Shown here: piece by piece, positions 50,549 through 60,116 of the stretch
Layout of the letters: the number at the start of each line of letters is the position of its first letter
Numbering within the stretch: the stretch's first letter is position 1
Origin: Candidatus Symbiopectobacterium sp. 'North America'
Lineage (GTDB): Bacteria; Pseudomonadota; Gammaproteobacteria; Enterobacterales; Enterobacteriaceae
Assembly: GCF_015762685.1 (NCBI RefSeq)
Contig: NZ_PEHF01000053.1
Location: 23,785 to 87,784, forward strand
Direction: 5' to 3'
DNA length: 64,000 bases
Position numbers and translations under genes: made by a program
Notes under the pieces: generated by a model
Databases searched by the model: none
Seen by the model: the letters and a program-made list of their open reading frames with translations, nothing else
Told to the model about the DNA's origin: nothing

Positions 50549-50716
50549 AATAACCGCCAGCAGGCTCCATGATAGCGGGAAATGGGCTATGTCGCCTTAT
50601 TGCATTGGCGCTCTGTGTGTATCAATGCGAAACGGGGCACGAATAAGGCTTTTTTCATCGCACTTTTTATGATGAAGTACCTGGATGAATGACCACAATG
50701 AGGCTTTGGCACCATC

Positions 50717-51448
50717 ATGACGAGCACGTGTTTGCTGACACCACGCCACCAGCGTGGACCTCTTAAGGTATCCGGTGAACGCTATGGTTCATCCTCGTTG
50801 GGCGCCCCGTTACTCTACTTTCCTGCCAAGAACACCAGTAGCAACACCGGTCTGATTCTCGCAGGCACGCACGGTGATGAAGCCGCGTCAATCGCCGTTC
50901 TCTCCTGCGCCCTACGAACGTTACTCCCGGAACAACGCCATCAGCATCTGGTGCTATGCGTCAATCCGGATGGCTGCCAGCTTGGTATGCGAGCCAACGC
51001 CAATGGAGTTGATCTGAAACGTAATTTTCCCACCGCCAACTGGCAGGAAGCCAATACGGTCTACTGCTGGAACAGCGCCACGCCTGAACGCGACGTGCAG
51101 CTTTCCACCGGTGAATATCCCGGCTCAGAGCCTGAAACCCAGGCATTGTGCACGCTGATTGAACGTCTCGAACCAGCCTGGGTTGTCACCTTCCTCGAGC
51201 CGCTTGCCTGCGTCGACGATCCGGACCGTTTTTCGCTGGCAGGATGGCTTTCATAGGCTTTCTCATTGCCGCAGGTCGAACATATTGGTTACCCCACGCC
51301 GGGCTCTTTTGGCAGTTGGTGCGCGGAACGTCAGTTGCCCTGCATCACGTTGGAGCTGCCTGCGGTTTCCGCCGATGATGCTAGCGAACGCTATCTGTCC
51401 CCGTGTGTCACCTTGTTGCAACAAAAGTTTTTATATCAATTTTGCTAA
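50717..51448 (+). pseudogene. mpaA: Murein tripeptide amidase A, nonsense codon and lost zinc ligand
   Basis: MpaA is the cytoplasmic zinc carboxypeptidase-like enzyme that cuts the gamma-D-Glu-Dap bond of murein tripeptide. It starts at 50717. HGDE (ILAGTHGDEAASIAVL), NPDG (CVNPDGCQLGMRANANG) and RNFP are present. A TAG at 51254-51256 follows AGWLS, after which the frame continues to the catalytic Glu region (SFGSWCAERQLPCITLELP). The His ligand of E. coli SFHDPLAC is Leu here (TFLEPLAC). Two unrelated lesions confirm it is inactive. Confidence 0.93.
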
Positions 51449-51501
51449 TGTTGCCCTACACTAATGTCCGTGTTAACCACCTGTAATTGAAGGACAAAGA
51501 A

Positions 51502-52005
51502 ATGTCAAAAAATGTGCATTTTCAAGGCAATCCTGTCGCTGTAGCCGGAAACTTTCCTGAGAAAGGCGCTAAGGCTCCCGCCTTCACACTGGTTGCCAAG
51601 GACCTTTCCGATGTCGCGCTGACCCAGTTCGCCGGTAAGCGTAAGATCCTGAATATCTTCCCAAGTATTGATACGGGTGTCTGCGCCGCTTCCGTGCGCA
51701 AATTTAACCAATTGGCTTCTGAGCTGGATAACACCGTGGTGCTCTGTATCTCCGCCGATCTGCCGTTTGCACAATCGCGTTTCTGTGGTGCAGAAGGTCT
51801 GAACAACGTGGTAGTGCTCTCTCTGCTGCGCGGTGCGGAATTCAAGAATAACTACGGTGTTGCTATCGCCGCTGGCCCGCTGCACGGGCTGACCGCGCGC
51901 GCTGTGGTGGTGTTGGATGAGCAAGACAACGTGCTGCACAGCGAGTTGGTGGACGAAATCACCACCGAACCCGATTATGATGCCGCGCTGGCTGCACTGA
52001 AATAA
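51502..52005 (+). CDS. tpx: Thiol peroxidase
   Basis: A 167-residue atypical 2-Cys peroxiredoxin that reduces lipid and other hydroperoxides with thioredoxin. The peroxidatic Cys ([16 protein letters not shown]) and resolving Cys ([12 protein letters not shown]) are both present, with fold and length as in E. coli Tpx (168 aa). ATG 51502 follows AAGGA. It is intact and ends at a strong shared terminator. It is convergent with tyrR. Confidence 0.96.
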   Translation: MSKNVHFQGNPVAVAGNFPEKGAKAPAFTLVAKDLSDVALTQFAGKRKILNIFPSIDTGVCAASVRKFNQLASELDNTVVLCISADLPFAQSRFCGAEGLNNVVVLSLLRGAEFKNNYGVAIAAGPLHGLTARAVVVLDEQDNVLHSELVDEITTEPDYDAALAALK

Positions 52006-52018
52006 GTTTCAGCGGATA

Positions 52019-52047
52019 AAAAAACGGCTGCCTCGGCAGCCGTTTTT
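52019..52047. terminator. Bidirectional terminator between tpx and tyrR
   Basis: AAAACGGCTGCC and GGCAGCCGTTTT form a 12-bp stem with a 2-base loop, with A and T tracts on the two sides. Confidence 0.92.
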
Positions 52048-52053
52048 GTTGGA

Positions 52054-53625
52054 TTATTCCTCCGCCTCATCGGCGGCTTTACGCTGGCTCAATCCGTATT
52101 CACGCAATTTGTTGGCGATGGCAGTATGGGAAACGCCCAGACGTTTTGCCAGTTTACGAGTGCTGGGATAAGCCAGATAAAGGCGGGTCAGCACCGAACG
52201 TTCAAAGCGCTTGCTGATATCGTCCAGTGACCCCTCAAGCAAGTCATCGTTCTGTACAGTATCAAGGGTGAACGAAGGCAGATCGATATCCTGCACGCGC
52301 AGTTCGCGCCCTTCCAACTGGGTCAACGCACGATAAACGGTGTTTTTCAACTGGCGTACATTACCCGGCCATCCGTACTGCGGTAGCAGATGATACAGCT
52401 CCGGCGCAATGCGGGGTCTGGCAATGCCTTGCTCATCGGCAAAACGCGCCACGAACTGTTCGGTGAGCGCCATGATATCCGCCGGACGTTCGCGCAACGG
52501 CGGCAAGGCAAGTATCAACACGTTAAGCCGGTAATAGAGATCTTCACGAAACTCACCGCGCTGCACCAGTTCCAGCAGATTTTTTTGCGTGGCGCAAATC
52601 ACCCGGACATCAACGTGCACCTCGTTCTCTTCCCCTACCCGACGGAAGGTACCATCATTAAGAAAACGCAGCAGCTTGGTCTGCATCTGCGGCGACATTT
52701 CGCCCACCTGATCCAGCAGTACAGAACCGCCATTGGCCTGCTCAAAGAAGCCTTTTTTGCCTTCCAGCGCATTGGGATAAGCTCCCGGAGCATGACCGTA
52801 CAGTTCACTTTCCATCACATCGTCAGGCAGTGAAGCGCAATTGAGCGCCAGGAAAGGCTTTTTGCCGCGAGAACTGCGCAGATGACACGCACGGGCCAGC
52901 ATATCTTTACCGGTTCCGGTATCGCCCACGATCAGCAGCGGTACATCGAGCATGGCCAGCTTTTTACCTTGCTCAACCACCTGACGCATTTTGGGGCTGA
53001 CGGCGACGATATGATTAAATTCATTCTCATCGTTAACCGCCAGATCTTGTAACTGGCGGCCCATACGCACCGCCGATTTCAGCATGACCAGCGCGCCAGC
53101 AATCACGCTTTCGCCCGCGTCATTATCCAAATACACAGGGGTGATTTCCAACAGGAAATCTTGCCCGCGAATCACCACACGCTCCGCCTCCAGCCGGCGA
53201 TCGTCGCGCTCCAGCCAGCGTGTGAAGTTGTAATTGGGGATCAAATGGTTAATGGTGACAGCGCCGATGCTGTCAGCCGATTGTTCGAACAGCGCCAACA
53301 TCGCCGGATTGAACAATTCAATATTGCCTTTCAGATCGAGGGAGAAAACCGGCTCGGGCATCGATTCCAAAACGGCATTCATCGCGCGCTGCTCTCGCTC
53401 GGAAGGCATGAACGCCACGGTGCGCACATCGCGCACGCTTTCGATACGTCGGATCTCCGCCATCAGTACGCGAAAATCATCAAATCCGAGCGTGGCAAAA
53501 TTCAGGTAAATCCGTCCGGCGGGGTCAATTTTAATGCCCCGCAAATCAATAGCGCGCGAGGCCAGCAAATCTAACAACTCGCGCGTCAGGCCAATTCGAT
53601 CTTCACAAAAGACTTCCAAACGCAT
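52054..53625 (-). CDS. tyrR: Aromatic amino acid regulator TyrR
   Basis: A 523-residue regulator of aromatic amino acid synthesis and transport. Domains: ACT (1-75; MRLEVFCEDRIGLTRELLDL), PAS (about 78-190), AAA+ (Walker A VGDTGTGKDMLARA at about 233) and a Fis-like HTH (RKLAKRLGVSHTAIANKLRE). The GAFTGA loop is replaced (GHAPGAYPNALEGKKGFFEQ), as in other enteric TyrR proteins, which work with sigma70. Slightly longer than E. coli (513). Intact. Confidence 0.95.
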   Translation of the reverse strand: MRLEVFCEDRIGLTRELLDLLASRAIDLRGIKIDPAGRIYLNFATLGFDDFRVLMAEIRRIESVRDVRTVAFMPSEREQRAMNAVLESMPEPVFSLDLKGNIELFNPAMLALFEQSADSIGAVTINHLIPNYNFTRWLERDDRRLEAERVVIRGQDFLLEITPVYLDNDAGESVIAGALVMLKSAVRMGRQLQDLAVNDENEFNHIVAVSPKMRQVVEQGKKLAMLDVPLLIVGDTGTGKDMLARACHLRSSRGKKPFLALNCASLPDDVMESELYGHAPGAYPNALEGKKGFFEQANGGSVLLDQVGEMSPQMQTKLLRFLNDGTFRRVGEENEVHVDVRVICATQKNLLELVQRGEFREDLYYRLNVLILALPPLRERPADIMALTEQFVARFADEQGIARPRIAPELYHLLPQYGWPGNVRQLKNTVYRALTQLEGRELRVQDIDLPSFTLDTVQNDDLLEGSLDDISKRFERSVLTRLYLAYPSTRKLAKRLGVSHTAIANKLREYGLSQRKAADEAEE

Positions 53626-53767
53626 TAACAGCTACCTTCTTCCAGGGGAATGGATATCACCGGCATCATAACGCGTCCCATCCCACGGATGAAGCCACCT
53701 GTCAGCAAAAGTTGACAGGTGGCAACATCTTTTTTCCCGTTGGCGCTATTTCGAGCGTTCGTGGGCG

Positions 53768-54826
53768 TTACGGCGGCGTTGGTGTGGTTTTTTTCTGTAC
53801 CACAGCCTTGATCTGCCCGACCAATTCACGCCGGAAATCCCCAAGCTGCGGCTTGTCGTCGAGCCAGGGCAATGGACGACAGAGTTCCATCGCTTTGATG
53901 CCGAGTCGCGCGGTCAGCAAACCAGCACCAATTCCCTGTGCAGCGCGGGCCGAGAGGCGCGCTGCGAGATCCTGCGAGATCCAGTCCATACCGATTTCAC
54001 GGATCATCTCTGAGGCACCGGCGAAAGCGATATTCAGCAACACCAATTTAAACAGGCGAATGCGACTAAAATAGCCCAGTTTAATACCGTAAAGCGCGGC
54101 GATACGATTGATCAGGCGCAAATTGCGCCAGGCAATGAAAGCCATGTCCACCAGTGCCAGTGGGCTGACCGCAATCATCAGCGTCGATTCGGCCGCAGAA
54201 CAGCTGATCTCACGGCGGGCGCGGTTATCCAGCACCGGTTGCACAAGATTGGCGTAAAGCACCAGCACTTCTTTATCGTTGTGTGTTTCATGCAGCGAGG
54301 CACGCCAACGCTGGAGTGCGGGATGCCCATCATCCAATCCGGCCTGCTGCGCCAGCTTTTCACAGAAATCGCGCCCCAGCCCAACACCGTGACTGCCGAG
54401 CAACTCTCGGGCTTTATCGCGCGCTTCGGCACGGGCCCGCAAACGGTACAAACGCCGCCACTCGGCAATCAGGGAGCCTGCCCCGGCGGCCACTATCATA
54501 CCGCCCGCCGCCAACCCACCCAGAGCGATCCACTGCTGTTCCAGCCAGGCGGTATGTACCGATTGGATGCCCTGCGCAACCGCGCTGGCACCGAATAAGG
54601 TGATACCTGCTATCACCAGTTTGCGCCACAGGCTGCGGCGTGGTCGCAACACCGCTTCAACGGCGGCCTCCGCCTCACCCTCGCTGCTCAATTCTGCTTC
54701 GGGCACCGTCGGGGAGAAGTGACGCGACGCATCATCATCAAAGGCGACGGTACTGCGTAACGTGGGTGCGGTTGCCGAGAAAGTCTCATCATCAAAGGTG
54801 ATGCGCGGCTTTAGCGGTTCACTCAT
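53768..54826 (-). CDS. ycjF: DUF697 membrane protein YcjF
   Basis: A 352-residue protein with an acidic, low-complexity N-terminus. Two transmembrane segments follow around residues 70-125 ([41 protein letters not shown]), then a soluble C-terminal DUF697 domain. The start overlaps the ycjX stop (ATGA), so the two are translationally coupled. In E. coli ycjXF is in the extended Psp regulon; the function is unproven. Intact. Confidence 0.93.
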   Translation of the reverse strand: MSEPLKPRITFDDETFSATAPTLRSTVAFDDDASRHFSPTVPEAELSSEGEAEAAVEAVLRPRRSLWRKLVIAGITLFGASAVAQGIQSVHTAWLEQQWIALGGLAAGGMIVAAGAGSLIAEWRRLYRLRARAEARDKARELLGSHGVGLGRDFCEKLAQQAGLDDGHPALQRWRASLHETHNDKEVLVLYANLVQPVLDNRARREISCSAAESTLMIAVSPLALVDMAFIAWRNLRLINRIAALYGIKLGYFSRIRLFKLVLLNIAFAGASEMIREIGMDWISQDLAARLSARAAQGIGAGLLTARLGIKAMELCRPLPWLDDKPQLGDFRRELVGQIKAVVQKKTTPTPP

Positions 54827-56238
54827 CGCAATTTATCCCCCAATAAAAATTCCATGACGCTGTCCAGCCGAATGTGCGGTAGCGGCGTATCAAAGTTCAT
54901 CGCTTGAGGTCGAAAATCTTCAAAATGGAAGCCCTGTTGCTGCCAAAAGGCGGCACCGGGCAAACGCGCGGGCACTTCACCGGGATAGAGCGTCAGCGGT
55001 TCACCGTCGCTAAGACGATGTCCGCGCAACGCGGGCAGGTTCTGCCCGTGATATTCCACGATACCACTTTGGGTTGACTGCACGGACGCAATGCCCGCGC
55101 AATCCATGGTGATACCCTCAAACGCCGCATTCTGCCAGGCTTCCTGCACCAGTTGCTGCAATAGCGACACCAGATTCGCATGCTGATCCGCCGTGATATG
55201 GTCCGCTTTACTGGCTGCAAACATCAGTTTATCGATGCACGGCGAAAATAAACGGCGCAATAAGGTGCGTTTGCCATAATGGAAACTTTGCATCAGTTGC
55301 GTCAGCGCCAGACGCATATCAGTAAAAGCGTGTAGCCCGCGATTGAGCGGTTGCAGGCAATCCACCAGCACAATCTGGCGGTCGAAACGTGAAAAGTAGT
55401 GCTTGTAAAAACCTTTGACTACGGTTTGACAGTAATAGTCATAGCGACGGCGCAGCATGCCGAGCGTGCTTTTTTCATCCGCCTGCGCCAGCGCGACGTC
55501 TTCCAGTTGTTGCGCCTGCGGCCACGGGAAAAATTGCAGAACCGGCGCACCGGCCAATTCACCCGGCAGCACAAAGCGCCCCGGTTGAATAAAATGCAGC
55601 CCCTCCTGCTTGCAGCGCAGCAGGTAATCAGTGTAGCGCTGCGCAATTTCGGCCAGAAGATTTTCATCAGCGGGGACCAGCGGGTCGAGCTTGTCGCACA
55701 AATCTAACCACGGCTTGGCACACAAGGCGCGCTCACCTTGCAACAACCCGAGCATTTGCCGCGACCAGGCGAGGTAATTTTGCTCCAGCAACGGCAGATC
55801 CAGCAGCCATTCACCGGGATAATCGACTATCTCCAGATAAAGAGTGGAGGTATCCTTAAAGTGGCGCAGCAGCGAATCGTTGGAGCGGTAACGCAGCGCC
55901 AGACAGATTTCACTGACGCCGCGTGTCGGCGTCGGCCACTGAGGCGGATCGCCAAACAGCGACATCATGCCTTCGTCATAAGCGAAGCGCGGCACTGCCA
56001 GATTTCGCTGAGGAACCCGTTTTGCGCCGAGCAATCTCCCTTCCCGCACCGCGGAAAAAAGCGGCAACTGCGCACCGTTATGCACGTTGAGCACTTGATT
56101 GACAAACCCGGTGATAAATGCGGTCTTACCGCTGCGGCTCAGCCCGGTAACGGCCAATCGCAGTTGGCGATCGGCACTGCGATTAACCAGGGCTTCAAAT
56201 TCATGCTGTAAATGATGCAAAGGTTGCTTTAGGGGCAA
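54823..56238 (-). CDS. ycjX: P-loop stress protein YcjX (DUF463)
   Basis: A 471-residue nucleotide-binding protein. Walker A is [20 protein letters not shown]. Conserved [20 protein letters not shown] and [15 protein letters not shown] follow, and the C-terminus is [18 protein letters not shown]. The frame extends to an ATG at 56265. A TTG at 56238 is preceded by AAGGAG at 7 bases and leaves the N-terminus ([19 protein letters not shown]) aligned to the family, so it is preferred. It follows the broken pspC directly; pspD is absent. Intact. Confidence 0.92.
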   Translation of the reverse strand: MPLKQPLHHLQHEFEALVNRSADRQLRLAVTGLSRSGKTAFITGFVNQVLNVHNGAQLPLFSAVREGRLLGAKRVPQRNLAVPRFAYDEGMMSLFGDPPQWPTPTRGVSEICLALRYRSNDSLLRHFKDTSTLYLEIVDYPGEWLLDLPLLEQNYLAWSRQMLGLLQGERALCAKPWLDLCDKLDPLVPADENLLAEIAQRYTDYLLRCKQEGLHFIQPGRFVLPGELAGAPVLQFFPWPQAQQLEDVALAQADEKSTLGMLRRRYDYYCQTVVKGFYKHYFSRFDRQIVLVDCLQPLNRGLHAFTDMRLALTQLMQSFHYGKRTLLRRLFSPCIDKLMFAASKADHITADQHANLVSLLQQLVQEAWQNAAFEGITMDCAGIASVQSTQSGIVEYHGQNLPALRGHRLSDGEPLTLYPGEVPARLPGAAFWQQQGFHFEDFRPQAMNFDTPLPHIRLDSVMEFLLGDKLR

Positions 56239-56288
56239 TCCGTCACTCCTTGTTCTATACCTCATGATTCATACGCCAGTAGATGACA

Positions 56289-56574
56289 TCACAGTTGACG
56301 AAAACGGCTTTGTACCGCAAAGGTCTCCGAGGTGACATAGCGCTCCATGTCACGCAAACGCGCTTCACTGTCACGCAATACCGCATCGGCCTCGCTCAGT
56401 GTTTGACTTGGGCGCACGGCATCATCATCGTGCTCATAAGCGCCCGCCGGCGCCGGATCGAGGACGATAGCGCGCCAGCCCGGCGCACACGCCTTTGATC
56501 ATACCCTCTTGCGGTAAACGGTACAGCTTGCGACCGTGCGAATTCATCATCGCGTTCAATTTTCCTTTTATCAT
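56289..56574 (-). pseudogene. pspC: Phage shock protein C, central deletion
   Basis: PspC is the inner membrane sensor that with PspB pulls PspA off PspF. The start ATG at 56574 overlaps the pspB stop (ATGA). The N-terminal PspC domain (GRKLYRLPQEGMIKGVCAGL) ends at ARY, where roughly 30 codons including the transmembrane segment are missing. The C-terminal part (LDPAPAGAYEHDDDAVRPSQ; RLRDMERYVTSETFAVQSRF) continues in another frame to the TGA at 56289. No PspD frame is found between here and ycjX. Confidence 0.9.
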
Positions 56575-56813
56575 GATTGCTTCCAGTGGGGATGTTCTGC
56601 ATCCAGAATCTCTTCCAATGCCTGGATCCGCTAGCGCATCTGTTTCGCTTCTTGAGACAGCGTGGTCAAACGCTGGAGATCGCTTTGCCCCCAAGATGCC
56701 TCCCCTTGCGCCGCATCACGTTGCTTGCGCTGACTGTAGTGCAGCCAAAGCCATACCGGGGCCACGAACAACATGAAAATGGTCAATGGGATGGCAAGAA
56801 ACAAAGCGCTCAT
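56571..56813 (-). pseudogene. pspB: Phage shock protein B, amber codon
   Basis: The frame MSALFLAIPLTIFMLFVAPV is open to TAG at 56631-56633 (where E. coli has Glu in MRERIQALE). It then continues RIQALEEILDAEHPHWKQS to the stop at 56571. The membrane helix is intact, but the product would lose the last 19 residues, part of the cytoplasmic coiled coil that contacts PspC. Confidence 0.9.
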
Positions 56814-56871
56814 TATATCTCCTTGATAGGCGTGTTAATGTGGTGCGAGCGGCCCAACAGACAAGTCGCCA

Positions 56872-57537
56872 TCAGGCTTCCGGTTTGATTTTTGCTTTTA
56901 ACGCGGCCAACTGGGCGCTGATTTCATCATCAGCCTGCAACTCGGTAAATTGCTGATCCAGCGATTTCTGCTTACCGAAACCGACGCTCTCTGCTTCCGC
57001 CTCCATCGAATCGATGCGGCGTTCGAACTGTTCGATGCGGGCAATCGCTTCATCCAGTTTACCGCTATCGAGTTGACGGCGCACATCGCGAGAAGAAGAA
57101 GCTGCCTGATGACGCAGGGACAGCGCCTGCTGGCGGGCACGGGTTTCTGTGAGTTTGTTTTCCAACTCACCAATTTCACGTTTCATGCGCGTCAGCGTTT
57201 CGTCCACATTTTCCGCTTCACGGGTCAGCACCGCAATCGCGTCGGCCAGTTTCTGTTTTTCAAGCAGTGCCGCACTCGCCAGATCGTCTTTGTCTTTACG
57301 CAACGCCAGTTCAGCTTTCTCCTGCCATTGTCTCTGTTGGGATTCAGCCTGCTCGACACGACGCGCAATCTGTTTTTTCTCCGCCAGCGCCCGCGCAGAG
57401 GTGGAGCGTACTTCTACCAGTGTGTCTTCCATTTCCTGGATCATCAAGCGCACCAGCTTTTGCGGATCTTCCGCTTTGTCCAGTAACGAATTGATGTTCG
57501 CGTTCACGATATCGGCAAAACGAGAAAAAATACCCAT
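56872..57537 (-). CDS. pspA: Phage shock protein A
   Basis: A 221-residue ESCRT-III-like coiled-coil protein that repairs the inner membrane and inhibits PspF. The N-terminal amphipathic helix ([20 protein letters not shown]) and [20 protein letters not shown] are conserved, followed by long coiled coils and the end [16 protein letters not shown]. Length and sequence match E. coli. A sigma54 promoter lies upstream. It is intact although the sensor genes pspB and pspC downstream in the operon are broken. Confidence 0.96.
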   Translation of the reverse strand: MGIFSRFADIVNANINSLLDKAEDPQKLVRLMIQEMEDTLVEVRSTSARALAEKKQIARRVEQAESQQRQWQEKAELALRKDKDDLASAALLEKQKLADAIAVLTREAENVDETLTRMKREIGELENKLTETRARQQALSLRHQAASSSRDVRRQLDSGKLDEAIARIEQFERRIDSMEAEAESVGFGKQKSLDQQFTELQADDEISAQLAALKAKIKPEA

Positions 57538-57637
57538 TACAGTGTCCTCTTGGTCATATCACAGTGCGCATGCACTGGGCGGTGATGTTGATTCGTCATG
57601 CTTGATGTCGACCAACCTTAGCGTTCACCCTTGCTAT

Positions 57638-57653
57638 TACAAGATGCATGCCA
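57638..57653 (-). promoter_or_regulatory. Sigma54 promoter of pspA
   Basis: On the minus strand TGGCATGCATCTTGTA fits the -24/-12 pattern TGGCAC-N5-TTGCW with two deviations. It is about 100 bases before pspA, in the pspA-pspF divergent region where PspF and IHF act in E. coli. Confidence 0.75.
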
Positions 57654-57778
57654 ACATGGCGATAAATTTATCCAACTGAAATTATTGATTATTATTTTTG
57701 ACAAATGGCCACCATCGGATAGATTAGTTAAATACACCAATAGTTAGCAAAATTAACCGCAACAAAAGGTGATATCTG

Positions 57779-58771
57779 ATGGAAAAAGGTCAGGAGAATC
57801 TCCTGGGTGAAGCCAACAGCTTTGTTGAAATGCTGGAGCAGGTTTCACAATTGGCACATCTTACCAAGCCCGTGCTGGTGTTAGGCGAACGCGGCACCGG
57901 CAAGGAGTTGATTGCCAGCCGCTTGCACTACCTGTCGCCACGTTGGCAAGGCCCGTTTATTTCCCTGAACTGTGCGGCGCTTAATGAGAATCTGCTGGAT
58001 TCAGAACTGTTCGGCCATGAAGCCGGGGCGTTCACCGGCGCGCAACGCCGTCATCTGGGGCGTTTTGAACGTGCCGACGGCGGCACGCTGTTCCTCGATG
58101 AGTTAGCAACAGCGCCAATGCTGGTACAGGAGAAATTGCTGCGCGTCATCGAATACGGCGTTTTGGAGCGCGTGGGAGGCAGCCAGCCGATTCAGGTTGA
58201 TGTACGTCTGGTGTGTGCCACCAATGAAGATCTGCCCGCACTCGCTATGGCTGGTAAGTTTCGCGCCGATCTGCTCGACAGACTTGCTTTCGATGTGGTG
58301 CAACTGCCCCCGTTACGCGAACGCCAGCAGGACATCATGTTATTGGCGGAGCACCTCGCCATTCAGATGTGCCGGGAATTGCAACTCCCCCTGTTTACCG
58401 GATTTTCTGCGCGCGCCCGTGATACCTTGTTAAATTATGCCTGGCCTGGCAATGTGCGGGAACTTAAAAACGTGGTTGAACGCTCGGTTTATCGCCATGG
58501 CGCGACGGGAGAACCCTTGGATGCTATTATTATTAACCCATTTCAACGCACCGCTGAAACACCGGTTACTCCAGTTTGCGTTGTTTCTACCCTACTGCGT
58601 TTACCACTGGCGCTGCGTGAATGGCAGCAGACACAAGAAAAAGCCCTCATTGAGAAAGCATTGTCTCAAGCGCGTTTTAACCAATGTAAGGCAGCAACGC
58701 TGTTGGGATTGACCTACCACCAGTTGCGTGGGCTGTTAAAAAAATACGATATCACCAGCAATGAGGCATAA
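57779..58771 (+). CDS. pspF: Sigma54 enhancer-binding activator PspF
   Basis: A 330-residue AAA+ activator of the psp operon lacking a receiver domain. Walker A GERGTGKELIASRL, the GAFTGA sigma54 contact loop (FGHEAGAFTGAQRRH), Walker B GGTLFLDELATAP, the arginine finger region (FRADLLDRLAFDVVQLPPLR) and a C-terminal Fis-type HTH (KAATLLGLTYHQLRGLLKKY) are all present. ATG 57779 follows AAGGTGA. Intact; divergent from pspA. Confidence 0.95.
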   Translation: MEKGQENLLGEANSFVEMLEQVSQLAHLTKPVLVLGERGTGKELIASRLHYLSPRWQGPFISLNCAALNENLLDSELFGHEAGAFTGAQRRHLGRFERADGGTLFLDELATAPMLVQEKLLRVIEYGVLERVGGSQPIQVDVRLVCATNEDLPALAMAGKFRADLLDRLAFDVVQLPPLRERQQDIMLLAEHLAIQMCRELQLPLFTGFSARARDTLLNYAWPGNVRELKNVVERSVYRHGATGEPLDAIIINPFQRTAETPVTPVCVVSTLLRLPLALREWQQTQEKALIEKALSQARFNQCKAATLLGLTYHQLRGLLKKYDITSNEA

Positions 58772-58780
58772 ATTGCAGAT

Positions 58781-58879
58781 AAAAAAGCCAGCAAACGCTG
58801 GCTAAAATAATACTGGAAGCAATGTGAGCAATGTCGTGCTCCCCTTCCGCGCTTACGAGAAGCCTTCTGGAGTGCGTGA
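58781..58879 (-). ncRNA. ryhB: RyhB iron-responsive small RNA
   Basis: On the minus strand the conserved RyhB core GACATTGCTCACATTGCTTC, then CAGTATTA, is present (58808-58841 overall). It is followed by the GCCAGC-N4-GCTGGC terminator with six T, ending at about 58781. A Fur box overlaps the promoter, and a -10 (TATTAT, 58891-58886) predicts a 5' end near 58879 and a length of about 95 nt, as in E. coli. RyhB with Hfq represses iron-using protein mRNAs in iron starvation. It is converging on pspF, sharing the terminator hairpin. Confidence 0.93.
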
Positions 58880-58884
58880 TGAGT

Positions 58885-58903
58885 GATAATAGTTATCATT
58901 ATC
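58885..58903 (-). promoter_or_regulatory. Fur box of ryhB
   Basis: GATAATAGTTATCATTATC matches 16 of 19 positions of the Fur consensus and overlaps the ryhB -10 region. Confidence 0.88.
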
Positions 58904-59012
58904 ATTTGAAAAGCACTTTGTTAAGAATTTTTCTCATTTCCGTAGTAACGGTAGGGTTCTTCTCTATTTTTGATACTTTTCGATGAATTGCTGCCAACTG
59001 GAAATCAGCGTA

Positions 59013-59834
59013 TCAAACTGTTCGTCTTGCTCTGTATATCTGCGAATACCACTGTGTCAGCTTATCCGCCATGACCTGCGTATCCTCTGTGCTTTCACTT
59101 ATTGCCATCATTTGCCCGAGCTCTCTCTGAGCACAGTAATTACCCTGAGCATAGGCGCTGACGTTCTCCTGCGCTTCTTCTATACGAGGCTCATCTTTCA
59201 AGAAGTTGGCATAATCTAATTCATTATCCAGCATTCGCTTCATGCTTTTATCACGCGCTGTCAGTTGCCGTTCCATATAGTTATCAATATCGGCACGGAC
59301 CTGCGCCTGATACTCTTCGGGTATGTAGTTGCTGTTGATGAAATCCAACGTCTCCCGCATCAATGCAATACCTGCGGCCTGAGTGCTGTCTGTCGAACTC
59401 TCGAGTGGAGTGGTCACGGCATCATAAAGGGCATCCGCTAATACTCGAGTCGATTCACGCGTAGCATTGGGTGCCAGAGCAAAAAAAGCGCGAAAATCCG
59501 TCAATGACACGTCAGAGCCCACAGTACTGTATAGCGGATGCGTCACCCCGGGTGCTGTGCGCTCCAATTCATCAAGATAAGTATTCCTCATCTCCAACAT
59601 CTGTTTCTTTGCCGCTTCCTGCTCTTCTTGGCTCGGAGGCGTCGCATTTGCAAAATCCTCCTTAAGACGCGCTAATGCTTCAGGCGATAGGGTCAAGTCT
59701 ACCGAGGCTAACGCTTCGATCGACTTTTGTCGTCCGACTAAGACGGCATCAGATTCAGACACCTTATTCGTAGCATTGTAGGTTGCCGTTAATGGTAAGG
59801 CTGACGGATAGGCTGAAATTACACTCACACGCAT
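59013..59834 (-). CDS. Unrecognised 273-aa helical protein
   Basis: I do not recognise it. The start at 59834 has AGGGAG two bases away. The sequence is polar and mostly helical after residue 40 (SPEALARLKEDFANATPPSQ; EEQEAAKKQMLEMRNTYLDE). It shows no signal peptide, transmembrane helix or obvious motif. Composition is close to the chromosome average and the frame is clean, unlike many neighbours, so it is probably in use. It has no E. coli counterpart at this site (between pspF and sapA). An exported or effector-like protein is possible but unproven. Confidence 0.65.
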   Translation of the reverse strand: MRVSVISAYPSALPLTATYNATNKVSESDAVLVGRQKSIEALASVDLTLSPEALARLKEDFANATPPSQEEQEAAKKQMLEMRNTYLDELERTAPGVTHPLYSTVGSDVSLTDFRAFFALAPNATRESTRVLADALYDAVTTPLESSTDSTQAAGIALMRETLDFINSNYIPEEYQAQVRADIDNYMERQLTARDKSMKRMLDNELDYANFLKDEPRIEEAQENVSAYAQGNYCAQRELGQMMAISESTEDTQVMADKLTQWYSQIYRARRTV

Positions 59835-60116
59835 TTCTCCCTGTTATCTTGCATTCTCGTGGCCCATTCAGAGTTATCTTTTGTATAACGGCAATTGGCG
59901 TTCATTCCTTAGTGAAAAAATAACAAAAGTTATCATTTCGTGAGGTAGCACTCTATCCTCAGCGATGTAGACGTCTGATACCCCGTTCAGCGCTGCATTT
60001 TTCCAAATTTTACGGAAAATACAGCAGGTGAGCATCTACGGAGTGGGGAGCTTTAGCAGAGTGCGGTACACTCTTATAATGACAACTCTGATTTTCAGCC
60101 AACTAAAGCGCATCGT
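59835..60116. promoter_or_regulatory. sapA promoter region
   Basis: A TATAAT -10 (60075-60080) lies about 35 bases before the sapA start; the -35 is not clear. Nothing else is recognised in the gap. Confidence 0.5.

Noticed and set aside
58983..59219. Fur-controlled plus-strand gene after the Fur box at 58885
   Set aside because: The frame is the antisense of the 273-aa gene; the box is explained by ryhB on the minus strand.
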